This document shows, one piece after another, positions 53,573-61,759 of a stretch of DNA of 64,000 nucleotides (the first letter of the stretch is position 1; each line of letters starts with the position of its first letter). Location of the stretch: the NCBI GenBank assembly GCA_003246205.1, contig QKBC01000004.1:62001-126000 (forward strand), given 5' to 3'. The DNA comes from Flavobacterium haoranii (GTDB lineage: Bacteria; Bacteroidota; Bacteroidia; Flavobacteriales; Flavobacteriaceae). A model generated the notes under the pieces. That model had not been told where the DNA came from, did no database searches, and worked only from the letters and a program-made list of their open reading frames with translations. The position numbers were made by a program, and so were the translations under genes.

Positions 53573-53578
53573 CTATTT

Positions 53579-54580
53579 TTAGTGTTGATTTTTAATGGTC
53601 TCTTTGATTTTTTCCTCCAGTTCCTCCATTAGTTCCGGATTGTCTTTAATAAGCGTTTTAACGGCATCTCTACCTTGTCCTAACTTCGTTTCTCCGTAAC
53701 TGAACCAAGAACCGCTTTTCTTAATAATTTCAAAGTCTACGGCTAAATCTAATATTTCACCTACTTTAGAAATTCCCTCACCATACATAATGTCAAACTC
53801 TGCAGTTCTAAAAGGTGGTGCCACTTTATTCTTTACAATTTTTACTTTAGCACGGTTACCGATTACATTCTCACCATCTTTAATTTGAGATGATTTGCGA
53901 ATATCTACACGAACCGAAGCATAGAATTTTAAGGCATTACCTCCTGTTGTTGTTTCCGGGTTTCCAAACATTACTCCGATTTTGTCACGCAACTGATTAA
54001 TGAAGAAAACGGTACAATTTGTTTTGTGAATTGTTCCTGTTAATTTACGCAATGCCTGTGACATTAAACGAGCATGTAATCCCATTTTACTGTCTCCCAT
54101 ATCGCCTTCAATTTCGCTTTTAGGCGTTAAAGCAGCAACTGAGTCAATTACCACAATATCAACCGCACCTGAACGAATTAAACTTTCTGCAATTTCTAAC
54201 GCTTGCTCTCCGTTATCAGGTTGAGAAATAATCAAATTATCGATATCTACACCTAATTTTTCGGCATAAAAACGATCAAATGCATGTTCTGCATCAATAA
54301 AAGCAGCAATTCCTCCTGCTTTTTGAGCTTCTGCAATGGCGTGTAATGTTAACGTTGTTTTACCAGAAGATTCGGGTCCGTAGATTTCTATTATCCTTCC
54401 TCTTGGATAACCATTTACACCTAAAGCAAGGTCAAGTCCTAATGATCCTGAAGAGATAGCTTCTACTTCTTCAACAGCAGAATCTCCCATTTTCATTACA
54501 GTTCCTTTACCATAAGCTTTATCCAGCTTGTCTAACGTTAATTGAAGGGCTTTTAATTTGGCTTCTTTATCTGAACTCAT
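53579..54580 (-). CDS. recA: Recombinase RecA
   Basis: RecA drives homologous recombination and SOS induction. The 333-residue protein has Walker [29 protein letters not shown], Walker [13 protein letters not shown], and the DNA-binding loop [22 protein letters not shown]. The C-terminus is acidic. It is 33 bp after the glycosyltransferase gene on the same strand, so read-through from the GYYDD locus into recA is possible. Confidence 0.98.
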   Translation of the reverse strand: MSSDKEAKLKALQLTLDKLDKAYGKGTVMKMGDSAVEEVEAISSGSLGLDLALGVNGYPRGRIIEIYGPESSGKTTLTLHAIAEAQKAGGIAAFIDAEHAFDRFYAEKLGVDIDNLIISQPDNGEQALEIAESLIRSGAVDIVVIDSVAALTPKSEIEGDMGDSKMGLHARLMSQALRKLTGTIHKTNCTVFFINQLRDKIGVMFGNPETTTGGNALKFYASVRVDIRKSSQIKDGENVIGNRAKVKIVKNKVAPPFRTAEFDIMYGEGISKVGEILDLAVDFEIIKKSGSWFSYGETKLGQGRDAVKTLIKDNPELMEELEEKIKETIKNQH

Positions 54581-54613
54581 ACATCAATTTATTTTGTGTA
54601 AAAATACAATTTT

Positions 54614-56665
54614 TTATTTTCGTAAAATCTTGGGTATTAAAAATAAAAGTTCATTTTCATAAAAAAACTGAAAAATATCATTATGTACTAACTCTTCCAT
54701 GGCATGAATCGGTTTTTTAAGTAATCCTGACACATAGTTTCTCATCTCTTCGTTTTGAAACTCAAGTAAAACTTCATTTTCTCTCCACTTTACAATACAA
54801 TCCTTTTCGGTTAAATCGTATTCTAAAACAGGGTTTAAAAAAACATCAACGTTTTCTGCATCATAGGTTTTCTGCAACAACTTAAGCAATGCTTCCATAA
54901 TTTTCACAACAGAAATTGACGACAAGCAAACCCTGTCCTTACAGTTAATGATAACATCATAATTACATTTCAACGTACAATTTCCGGGTTTTCCCCATAC
55001 AATCTCATTTTGCTCCGAAAAACTTCCCCAAGAACCCGGACCTGTTGGTCCGTAAATCCCAACTGTTGGCACATTAAAAGCACCAGCCACATGGGTAATA
55101 CCCGCATCATTTCCAATATGGAAAACAGCACTAGCCATAGCTTCTCCTACTTCATGTAAATCACCGGTTACTAAATCGATATGCGAATATTCCTTTGATA
55201 AAAACTGCTGTGGATTAGGATCATCTTTCCCTAAAATAATTTTACATCTTAATTTTGGAAAAGCAGCATGTATCTCTTCTATTAACTTAGCATAATTCTC
55301 TGTAGGCCAAATTTTTAATAAAAATCCGGCTCCGGGATGTAAGGTATAGTGAAGATTTTCGAAATTAGTCTTGCGGTCAAAATATGGAAATCCTTCATTT
55401 CTATTTGATAAATCTTTATGAAAACGACAAACCGCATCAATATAATGTTGAATAGAATGTTGTTTTACTTTTTTACTCGTAACATATTCTATTTGTTCAA
55501 TACTTCGATCAAAAATGGGATAGTTACCGAATTCAATTACCGTATCAAATTCAGCATGGTCTATTTGAGTAGCATCTACAACTTGAATCCCTTTTAAATA
55601 TCTTTGAAAAAAACTCACTAACCGTGGACTCAAACCATACGTAATCGATTCTGACACTTCTTTTAATTTGTAAACCGCAGGAAGTGTAAAAAAGATATCG
55701 CCTAAGCCTCCATAACTTTTCAGTACTAAAACTTTACCTAACGATTTTGAAGTTGAAATAGGTCTAAAAATTTCATTTATTTTACCCCAAAATTCCGGAA
55801 TAGTAGATTGCATCTCTTCTTTTGCCCGTTCTTTATCATTTGGATAAAAATCAAAAGACCATGTTCCTACTCTGTCATTGGTTATCAATTCACAACCCGA
55901 CAAAAATGCTTCAGCGGCCAATCTTCCCGATGGTTCCGGCCAAACCGGTTTTATAATAATTTCTTTGGTTTTACCCAATATTTTTAAAACTTCTGTATTA
56001 TCAATCGGCTCTCTGAATTCTATATTTTCAGGGATTTCTCTTCTAAGTTTGTTACTTCCATAAACCACAAAACTCTTACTAGGATGCTCCAATGCATAAT
56101 CTACAAAAGCATCTCCTCCTTTTAAGTAGCTTAACTCACTAAAAAATGGAATTTCATCAACTTTTTCATTTGAATTTGAGATATTTTCAACATCCACAGT
56201 CGGCGGCATAATTAAATAATTATGAGAAACGGCTTCGCCATAGAACTCAACATGAGCCTCGAAATGTTTAGGTGATTGAAAAATATTAAGCTGAGAATTC
56301 GCAAAAAGAGTACGATACAAATGAAATTTATCAGTGTTACAACAATTCCTGATATTTCTGTCTAACGTACATAAAATATTTCTTCGAATACAAAAATTAT
56401 AATCAAATTCTATCTTACAAAACAAAATTTTAGATTCCAAAACAAAATTCAGAACATCATATTCAAATCTACATCTTGATGTATTGCAAATAACGATTAA
56501 ATCTTGTGATAAGACATGTGTTTTAGTTTCATCAAAATTTTGAAGTAAATCGACTTCAACAAGAAAACCCAACTCATTTCCTTTTGAAATCAGTTGGGCA
56601 ATCGTTATCTCAGCTCCTCTTTTTAAAGTAAGAACTGTATCATGTAAAAAAAGAATTTTTTTCAA
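54614..56665 (-). CDS. Two-domain glycosyltransferase (GT4-like + GT9 heptosyltransferase-like)
   Basis: This 683-residue protein fuses two transferase folds. Residues 1-310 resemble a GT4-type GT-B enzyme (KRGAEITIAQLISKGNELGF near the start, EPSGRLAAEAFLSGCELITND with an acidic motif). Residues ~314-600 are GT9-like (VLVLKSYGGLGDIFFTLPAVYKL, LHPGAGFLLKIWP, HIGNDAGITHVAGAFNVPTVGIYGPT) with a four-Cys cluster NCTLKCNYDVIINCKDRVC. The last ~65 residues are unassigned. It begins at TTG, two codons after the stop of the GYYDD lipoprotein and in the same frame. Inference: it may glycosylate that protein or a surface glycan. Donor and acceptor are unknown. Confidence 0.82.
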   Translation of the reverse strand: MKKILFLHDTVLTLKRGAEITIAQLISKGNELGFLVEVDLLQNFDETKTHVLSQDLIVICNTSRCRFEYDVLNFVLESKILFCKIEFDYNFCIRRNILCTLDRNIRNCCNTDKFHLYRTLFANSQLNIFQSPKHFEAHVEFYGEAVSHNYLIMPPTVDVENISNSNEKVDEIPFFSELSYLKGGDAFVDYALEHPSKSFVVYGSNKLRREIPENIEFREPIDNTEVLKILGKTKEIIIKPVWPEPSGRLAAEAFLSGCELITNDRVGTWSFDFYPNDKERAKEEMQSTIPEFWGKINEIFRPISTSKSLGKVLVLKSYGGLGDIFFTLPAVYKLKEVSESITYGLSPRLVSFFQRYLKGIQVVDATQIDHAEFDTVIEFGNYPIFDRSIEQIEYVTSKKVKQHSIQHYIDAVCRFHKDLSNRNEGFPYFDRKTNFENLHYTLHPGAGFLLKIWPTENYAKLIEEIHAAFPKLRCKIILGKDDPNPQQFLSKEYSHIDLVTGDLHEVGEAMASAVFHIGNDAGITHVAGAFNVPTVGIYGPTGPGSWGSFSEQNEIVWGKPGNCTLKCNYDVIINCKDRVCLSSISVVKIMEALLKLLQKTYDAENVDVFLNPVLEYDLTEKDCIVKWRENEVLLEFQNEEMRNYVSGLLKKPIHAMEELVHNDIFQFFYENELLFLIPKILRK

Positions 56666-56668
56666 ACC

Positions 56669-56911
56669 TTATCCTCCGTAATAACCATCGTCATAGTATC
56701 CGTCATCATAATAGCCATCATCGTAGTAACCATCATCGTAGTAACCATCGTCATAATAACCGTCATCGTAATAGCCATCATCATAATAACCGTTACTGAA
56801 ACTATCCTCATCATCAGATGAACATGATGCCATTAAATTACCCGTAATTACAACAGCTGAAGTCGCTAAAAGTACTTTTCCCGAATTTTTTAAAAAATTA
56901 CGTCTATTCAT
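56669..56911 (-). CDS. GYYDD-repeat Tat-type lipoprotein mini-protein
   Basis: ATG 56911 (80 residues) is preferred to the track's TTG 56935 because it places the twin-arginine motif MNRRNFLKNSGK at the N-terminus. A hydrophobic stretch and MASC (lipidated Cys30) follow. SSDDED after the Cys fits the acidic surface-export signal of flavobacterial lipoproteins. The whole remaining mature part is seven GYYDD units and a final GYYGG. It is too short and repetitive for a fold of its own. It may be a metal-binding, adhesive or glycosylated surface peptide, or a RiPP-like precursor. The glycosyltransferase gene follows in frame. Confidence 0.8.
   Translation of the reverse strand: MNRRNFLKNSGKVLLATSAVVITGNLMASCSSDDEDSFSNGYYDDGYYDDGYYDDGYYDDGYYDDGYYDDGYYDDGYYGG
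56672..56791 (-). repeat. Eight 15-bp coding repeats (GYYDD x7, GYYGG)
   Basis: The units are perfect at protein level but vary at synonymous positions (Gly GGT/GGC/GGA, Tyr TAT/TAC, Asp GAT/GAC). Only two adjacent units are identical in DNA. Protein-level selection, rather than recent slippage, best explains this. Confidence 0.92.
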
Positions 56912-56999
56912 AGCTCTCAAAATTTTATGTTGCAATATAAAATATTTTTCTAAAAATTTGCTAAAAAAAAGTTTTTAGTCATTTTTAATCGATTATTGT

Positions 57000-57007
57000 T
57001 ACCTTTG
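57000..57007 (+). promoter_or_regulatory. -7 box of the trhO operon
   Basis: TACCTTTG would give a leader of about 85 nt. The leader contains a small GAATTC-armed hairpin (57013-57033) and a GGC/GCC-flanked segment. No riboswitch class was recognised. Confidence 0.4.
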
Positions 57008-57098
57008 CCACTGAATTCTTCCATTTAGAATTCAAGGCAAAGCCAAACAGGGTTGAGCCAATTTAAAAAATTATTATTTCTCACTTAAATGTTATAGC

Positions 57099-58466
57099 AT
57101 GCAACTGTACAACACTTTAAGCGCAGAAGAACGTGCCCGTTTAATCGATGAAGCGGGAAAAGAAAGAATCACGCTTTCGTTCTATGCGTATGCCAAAATT
57201 GAAAATCCACAACAATTTCGCGACGAGTTATTCTTAGCTTGGAACCCTTTAGAAGCTCTAGGTCGTATTTATGTTGCTCACGAAGGAATTAATGCCCAAA
57301 TGAGTGTTCCGGCCGACCAATTTGAAGCGTTCAGAACCACTTTAGAAGAATACGATTTTATGCGCGGCATTCGTTTGAATGTTGCTCGCGAGCAAGACGA
57401 TCATTCTTTTTTAAAATTAACCATAAAAGTGCGTCACAAAATCGTTGCCGATGGATTAGACGATGCTACTTTTGATGTTACCAATAAAGGAATTCACTTA
57501 AAAGCGAATGAATTCAACCAATTATTAGACGATCCAAATACTATTGTAGTCGATTTTCGTAACCATTACGAAAGTGAAGTCGGTCATTTTAAAGGCGCCA
57601 TAACACCCGATGTAGATACATTCCGCGAAAGTTTGCCTATTATTAACGACCAACTAAAAGATTACAAAGAATCTAAAAACTTGTTGATGTATTGCACCGG
57701 AGGAATTCGTTGCGAAAAAGCTTCAGCTTACTTCAAACATCAAGGATTTAAAAATGTTTACCAATTAGAAGGCGGTGTTATTGAATATGCACGTCAGGTA
57801 AAAGCGGAAAACTTAGAAAGCAAATTCATTGGTAAAAATTTCGTTTTCGACAATCGTTTAGGCGAAAGAATTACTAACGACATTATTTCGCAATGTCACC
57901 AATGTGGAAAGCCTTGCGATACACATACCAATTGTGCCAACGACGGATGTCACTTGTTATTTATTCAGTGTGACGAATGTGCTGCCAAAATGGATCATTG
58001 TTGTTCTACCGAATGTCAAGAAATCATTCATTTGCCTTTGGTGGAACAAATTAACTTAAGAAAAGGACAAAGCAACAGCAATAAAATTTTCAAAAAAGGA
58101 AAATCTGACGCTTTAAAATTCAAACATTCAGGTACTTTATCTGATGTTTCTTTAGCCAAAGCAAAACTGGAAAACGATTTACCAATTCGCCAAAAAATTG
58201 CCACTAAAAAAGTTTTGGTAGGTAATGGCGAACATTATTATTCTAAATCGCAAGTCGCTTTATTTACACTTACGAATAAAGAAATCAATATAGGCGATTT
58301 ACTTCTAATTTCAGGACCAACGACAGGTGAAGTTGAATTTACCTTGGAAAAAATGTTGGTCAACGGAGTTGAAAATACATTGGCGACAGCCGGCGATAAA
58401 ATTACTATCGAATTGCCTTTTAAAATTAGAAAATCAGACAAACTATTCAAAATCACTAAGAAATAA
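57099..58466 (+). CDS. trhO: tRNA uridine(34) hydroxylase TrhO with extra C-terminal U32-type domain
   Basis: TrhO (YceA-type) uses O2 to make 5-hydroxyuridine at wobble position 34 of tRNA. The N-terminal ~330 residues are standard: the N-terminal domain (LSFYAYAKIENPQQFRDELF, AHEGINAQMSVP), a rhodanese domain with catalytic Cys in LLMYCTGGIRCEKASAYF, and the Cys-rich C-terminal zinc-like segment (CHQCGKPCDTHTNCANDGC). Residues ~368-455 are an addition (VGNGEHYYSKSQVALF to LPFKIRKSDKLFKI) clearly homologous to the end of the next gene product, TrhP. Its stop overlaps the trhP ATG (TAATG). Confidence 0.93.
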   Translation: MQLYNTLSAEERARLIDEAGKERITLSFYAYAKIENPQQFRDELFLAWNPLEALGRIYVAHEGINAQMSVPADQFEAFRTTLEEYDFMRGIRLNVAREQDDHSFLKLTIKVRHKIVADGLDDATFDVTNKGIHLKANEFNQLLDDPNTIVVDFRNHYESEVGHFKGAITPDVDTFRESLPIINDQLKDYKESKNLLMYCTGGIRCEKASAYFKHQGFKNVYQLEGGVIEYARQVKAENLESKFIGKNFVFDNRLGERITNDIISQCHQCGKPCDTHTNCANDGCHLLFIQCDECAAKMDHCCSTECQEIIHLPLVEQINLRKGQSNSNKIFKKGKSDALKFKHSGTLSDVSLAKAKLENDLPIRQKIATKKVLVGNGEHYYSKSQVALFTLTNKEINIGDLLLISGPTTGEVEFTLEKMLVNGVENTLATAGDKITIELPFKIRKSDKLFKITKK

Positions 58467-59707
58467 TGACTTCTACAGGAAAAATAGAATTAATGGCGCC
58501 TGCTGGTAATTTTGAATCCTTACAAGCAGCTTTAGACAACGGATGTGATTCGGTATATTTTGGTGTAGAGCAATTGAACATGCGCGCTCGAGCATCCATC
58601 AATTTTGTCTTAGACGATTTACCCGAAATAGCGCGTCGTTGCCAAGAAAAAAACGTTAGAACTTATCTAACTTTAAATACGATTGTTTACGATCACGATT
58701 TGTCGATTGTAAAAACACTTTTAAACAAAGCAAAAGAAGCTAATATTACTGCCGTTATTGCATCGGATCAGGCAGTAATTATGACGGCTAGAAGTATTGG
58801 TATGGAAGTTCATATTTCAACCCAAGTAAATGTAACCAACATTGAAACGGTGAAATTTTATGCCATGTTTGCCGATACAATTGTACTTTCTCGTGAATTG
58901 AGTTTGCGTCAAGTAAAGAAAATTACCGAACAAATAGAGAAAGAGCAAGTCAAAGGACCAAGTGGCAATTTAGTGGAAATCGAAATTTTCGGTCACGGCG
59001 CTTTATGTATGGCAGTTTCCGGAAAATGCTATTTGAGTTTACATTCACACAACTCATCTGCAAACCGTGGTGCTTGTAAACAAAACTGCCGTAAAAAATA
59101 TACCGTTATCGACCAAGAAACAGGTTTCGAAATCGAAATCGATAACGAATATATGATGTCACCAAAAGATTTATGTACAATTGATTTTCTAGACCAAGTA
59201 ATTGATTCAGGCATCAAAGTGCTAAAAATTGAAGGTCGTGGCCGCGCTCCGGAATATGTGGCTACAGTTATCAAAACCTATAGAGAGGCTATTGATTCGT
59301 ATTATGACGGAACATTTTCGCAAGAAAAAGTAACCGAATGGATGGAAGCCCTAAACACCGTTTACAACAGAGGGTTTTGGAGCGGTTATTATTTAGGTCA
59401 GAAATTAGGCGAATGGAGTAAAGAATCCGGAAGCAGTGCTACACAAAAGAAAGTGTATATTGGTAAAGGGATGCACTATTTCCCTAAAGCCAGCATTGCT
59501 GAATTCAAAATTGAAGCCTACGATATTAAAAAAGGTGACAAAGTTTTAATTACCGGACCTACAACAGGTGTTCAAGAATTAGTTATTGAAGATATGATGG
59601 TAAACGACGAAAATTCTGAAAAAGCTACTAAAGGTGACAGCTTAACATTAAAACTTCCATTCAGAATCCGATTGTCTGACAAATTGTATAAAATTGTAGA
59701 AGCATAA
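58466..59707 (+). CDS. trhP: U32 family protein TrhP (YegQ-type tRNA hydroxylation protein)
   Basis: TrhP proteins form ho5U34 by an O2-independent route that depends on prephenate and Fe-S biogenesis. The 413-residue protein has the U32 start MAPAGNFESLQAALDNGCDSVYFG, the signature block GHGALCMAVSGKCYLS followed by NRGACKQNCRKKY (four Cys, likely Fe-S ligands), and IEGRGRAPEYVATV. Its C-terminal ~85 residues (VYIGKGMHYFPKASIAEF to LPFRIRLSDKLYKI) match those of TrhO. It overlaps trhO at the start and the ferredoxin gene at the end (both TAATG). Confidence 0.92.
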   Translation: MTSTGKIELMAPAGNFESLQAALDNGCDSVYFGVEQLNMRARASINFVLDDLPEIARRCQEKNVRTYLTLNTIVYDHDLSIVKTLLNKAKEANITAVIASDQAVIMTARSIGMEVHISTQVNVTNIETVKFYAMFADTIVLSRELSLRQVKKITEQIEKEQVKGPSGNLVEIEIFGHGALCMAVSGKCYLSLHSHNSSANRGACKQNCRKKYTVIDQETGFEIEIDNEYMMSPKDLCTIDFLDQVIDSGIKVLKIEGRGRAPEYVATVIKTYREAIDSYYDGTFSQEKVTEWMEALNTVYNRGFWSGYYLGQKLGEWSKESGSSATQKKVYIGKGMHYFPKASIAEFKIEAYDIKKGDKVLITGPTTGVQELVIEDMMVNDENSEKATKGDSLTLKLPFRIRLSDKLYKIVEA

Positions 59708-59937
59708 TGGTAATTGTTACGCTACAAAGAGACAAATGTATTGGATGCAATTATTGTGTTGAATTTGCTCCCAAGCAATTCCAGATGTCTAAAAAAGACG
59801 GAAAAACCGTTCTGATAAAATCAGTAAACAATAAAGGCTTTCATACACTAAAATCTCACGATCATACTATTGTCGAAGCTTGTGAACAAGCCGAAAAAGC
59901 CTGTCCGGTTCATATTATTTCCGTCAAAGAAATATAA
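59707..59937 (+). CDS. Small ferredoxin (4Fe-4S type)
   Basis: This 76-residue protein has CIGCNYC near residue 11 and a later EKACPVHII, the four-Cys set for one [4Fe-4S] cluster. The interval between the two Cys groups is long, as in monocluster ferredoxins. It overlaps the trhP stop, so it is translated with it and is a candidate electron donor or cluster partner for TrhP. That link is inference. The operon terminator follows 25 bp downstream. Confidence 0.9.
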   Translation: MVIVTLQRDKCIGCNYCVEFAPKQFQMSKKDGKTVLIKSVNNKGFHTLKSHDHTIVEACEQAEKACPVHIISVKEI

Positions 59938-59962
59938 AATCATCATTAATAATACTTTTTTT

Positions 59963-60005
59963 AAGCCTGTTTTCGTTATATATGAAAGCAGGCTTTTCTT
60001 TTTGA
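59963..60005 (+). terminator. Terminator of the trhO-trhP-ferredoxin operon
   Basis: A 12-bp stem AAGCCTGTTTTC/GAAAGCAGGCTT with one G-U pair and a 9-nt loop is followed by TTCTTTTTG. Confidence 0.88.
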
Positions 60006-60014
60006 AACCATTCA

Positions 60015-60022
60015 TAAATTTG
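60015..60022 (+). promoter_or_regulatory. -7 box of ricT-gldH-pbp
   Basis: TAAATTTG is placed about 70 bp before the ricT ATG. It supports the shorter ricT start, since the track start lies upstream of it. Confidence 0.5.
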
Positions 60023-60091
60023 TATTATCTTTACACACTAAATACACTTTTGACAAGTAGTTCCATTAAGGAACGATCAATATATAAAACT

Positions 60092-61285
60092 ATGGCATGT
60101 AACAATTGTTCCACAGGAACCAAAGACGGTGTTCCTAAAGGATGTAATAATAACGGTTCATGCGGCACCGGAAGCTGCAACAAATTAACAGTATTTGACT
60201 GGTTATCTAACATGAGTTTGCCTCAGGGACAAGAACCATTCGATGTAGTAGAAATACGTTTTAAAAACGGAAGAAAAGATTTCTTCAGAAATCCTGAAAA
60301 ATTATCGCTTTCCATAGGTGATATTGTAGCTACTGAAGCTTCACCGGGACATGATGTCGGCATTGTTTCTCTTGCAGGCGAACTAGTAAAAGTTCAAATG
60401 AAAAAGAAAAATGTAGCTTTAGACACTGAACTACCGAAAGTTTACCGAAAAGCATCTCAAAAAGATATCGATATATGGAGTGAAGCCAGAAATCGTGAAG
60501 AACCAGTGCGAATGCGTGCTCGCGAATTGGCTATTGCTCTGAATTTGGAAATGAAAATTTCTGACGTAGAATTCCAAGGCGATGGCTCAAAAGCAACATT
60601 TTACTATACAGCAAATGACCGCGTGGATTTTCGCCAACTCATTAAAGATTTTGCCAGAGAGTTCAGCATTCGTATTGAAATGAAGCAAGTTGGATTCCGT
60701 CAGGAAGCTTCCCGTTTAGGAGGTATTGGTTCTTGTGGTAGAGAACTCTGCTGTTCTACTTGGTTAACCGACTTTAGAAGTGTTAACACTTCTGCTGCAC
60801 GTTATCAGCAATTATCGCTAAATCCTCAAAAACTAGCCGGTCAATGTGGTAAGTTAAAATGCTGCCTGAATTATGAATTAGACACTTACTTAGATGCACT
60901 TAAGAGTTTTCCGGATTTAGACACCAAACTAATTACGGAAAAAGGAAATGCTAATTGTCAGAAAGTTGATATTTTTAAAGAATTAATGTGGTTCTGTTAT
61001 GAAAATAATCCTGCTCATTGGCATGTTCTAACTGTTGAGCAAGTAAAAGAGATCTTAGCTGTCAATGCTAAAAATCAGAAAGTTGCTGCCTTAGAAGATT
61101 TTGTAGTGGAAGATACTAAAGCAATTGAGAATAATTTCCAAAATGTTGTAGGACAAGATTCTCTTAATCGCTTTGATAAACCTAAAAAAAGACCCAACAA
61201 AAACAAAAAAAGAAGAAATACCAGCAATAATAAACCACAACAGCAAAAACCTGCAAATAAGAAAAATGCGCCTAAGAAAAACTAA
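60092..61285 (+). CDS. ricT: PSP1-domain protein RicT (YaaT)
   Basis: RicT proteins bind Fe-S clusters and act with partners in RNA maturation in Firmicutes. The Bacteroidota role is not settled. ATG 60092 gives 397 residues beginning MACNNCSTGTKDG. The track start at 59870 lies inside the ferredoxin gene and before the promoter. The PSP1 core includes VEIRFKNGRKDFFRN, GSCGRELCCSTWLTDF and QCGKLKCCLNYELD (paired Cys). The C-terminus is a Lys/Asn-rich tail. It overlaps gldH by 20 nt. Confidence 0.92.
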   Translation: MACNNCSTGTKDGVPKGCNNNGSCGTGSCNKLTVFDWLSNMSLPQGQEPFDVVEIRFKNGRKDFFRNPEKLSLSIGDIVATEASPGHDVGIVSLAGELVKVQMKKKNVALDTELPKVYRKASQKDIDIWSEARNREEPVRMRARELAIALNLEMKISDVEFQGDGSKATFYYTANDRVDFRQLIKDFAREFSIRIEMKQVGFRQEASRLGGIGSCGRELCCSTWLTDFRSVNTSAARYQQLSLNPQKLAGQCGKLKCCLNYELDTYLDALKSFPDLDTKLITEKGNANCQKVDIFKELMWFCYENNPAHWHVLTVEQVKEILAVNAKNQKVAALEDFVVEDTKAIENNFQNVVGQDSLNRFDKPKKRPNKNKKRRNTSNNKPQQQKPANKKNAPKKN

Positions 61286-61757
61286 ATACATCCTTTTACT
61301 AGGTTTTGTATCTTTTTTCTTGTCTTGTGACAAAAAAAGGGTGTTTGACCAATATGCTAAATTGGACGGTACTTGGAGCCATAAAGATACCGTGTCTTTC
61401 TCATTTGAACAAAAAGACACAGTTTCTCCCTATAATTTATTTTTAAACATAAGGGACAATGCTGATTATCCGTTTAATAATTTATTCGTTATCGTTACCA
61501 TGAAAAATCCGGATAACGAAATAAAAACAGACACTTTGGAATATGCTATGGCAAACCCGGACGGTTCGCTTTTAGGAGAAGGCTTTACCGATATCAAAGA
61601 AAATAAGTTGTGGTATCAAGAAAATTTTGTATTCAAAAAAGCCGGAAACTATAAAGTTTCCATTACACATGCGCTTCGGGAAACAGGAAGCATCACAGGA
61701 TTAGAAAATCTACCAGGTATTACAGATATAGGATTCAGAATTGAAAAAACCAATTAA
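61266..61757 (+). CDS. gldH: Gliding motility lipoprotein GldH
   Basis: GldH is a lipoprotein needed for flavobacterial gliding and associated type IX secretion. ATG 61266 yields 163 residues with signal KYILLLGFVSFFLSC (Cys at about 21), then DKKRVFDQYAKLDGTWSHKD, the conserved GldH opening. The track start 61173 adds 31 residues from another frame of ricT. It overlaps the ricT end and is followed by the PBP gene 2 bp later. Confidence 0.92.
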   Translation: MRLRKTKYILLLGFVSFFLSCDKKRVFDQYAKLDGTWSHKDTVSFSFEQKDTVSPYNLFLNIRDNADYPFNNLFVIVTMKNPDNEIKTDTLEYAMANPDGSLLGEGFTDIKENKLWYQENFVFKKAGNYKVSITHALRETGSITGLENLPGITDIGFRIEKTN

Positions 61758-61759
61758 AT

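Noticed and set aside
53545-53575. Third copy of the small-RNA element near recA
   Set aside because: Only the CCCGAAA-type terminator stem is similar. The -7 box and conserved body are missing.
54614-56665. Four-Cys cluster as proof of a protein heptosyltransferase (TibC-like iron finger)
   Set aside because: Similar Cys clusters occur in ordinary GT9 heptosyltransferases, so the motif does not discriminate.
56672-56791. 15-bp tandem repeats resembling a CRISPR or minisatellite
   Set aside because: The repeats lack spacers, are in one coding frame, and vary only at synonymous positions, so they are a protein repeat.
59870-60091. N-terminal extension of ricT in the ORF track
   Set aside because: It lies inside the ferredoxin gene and terminator and upstream of a -7 box. 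MACNNC at 60092 is the natural start.
61173-61265. Extended GldH N-terminus
   Set aside because: The extra residues come from the ricT tail in another frame and would bury the lipoprotein signal.
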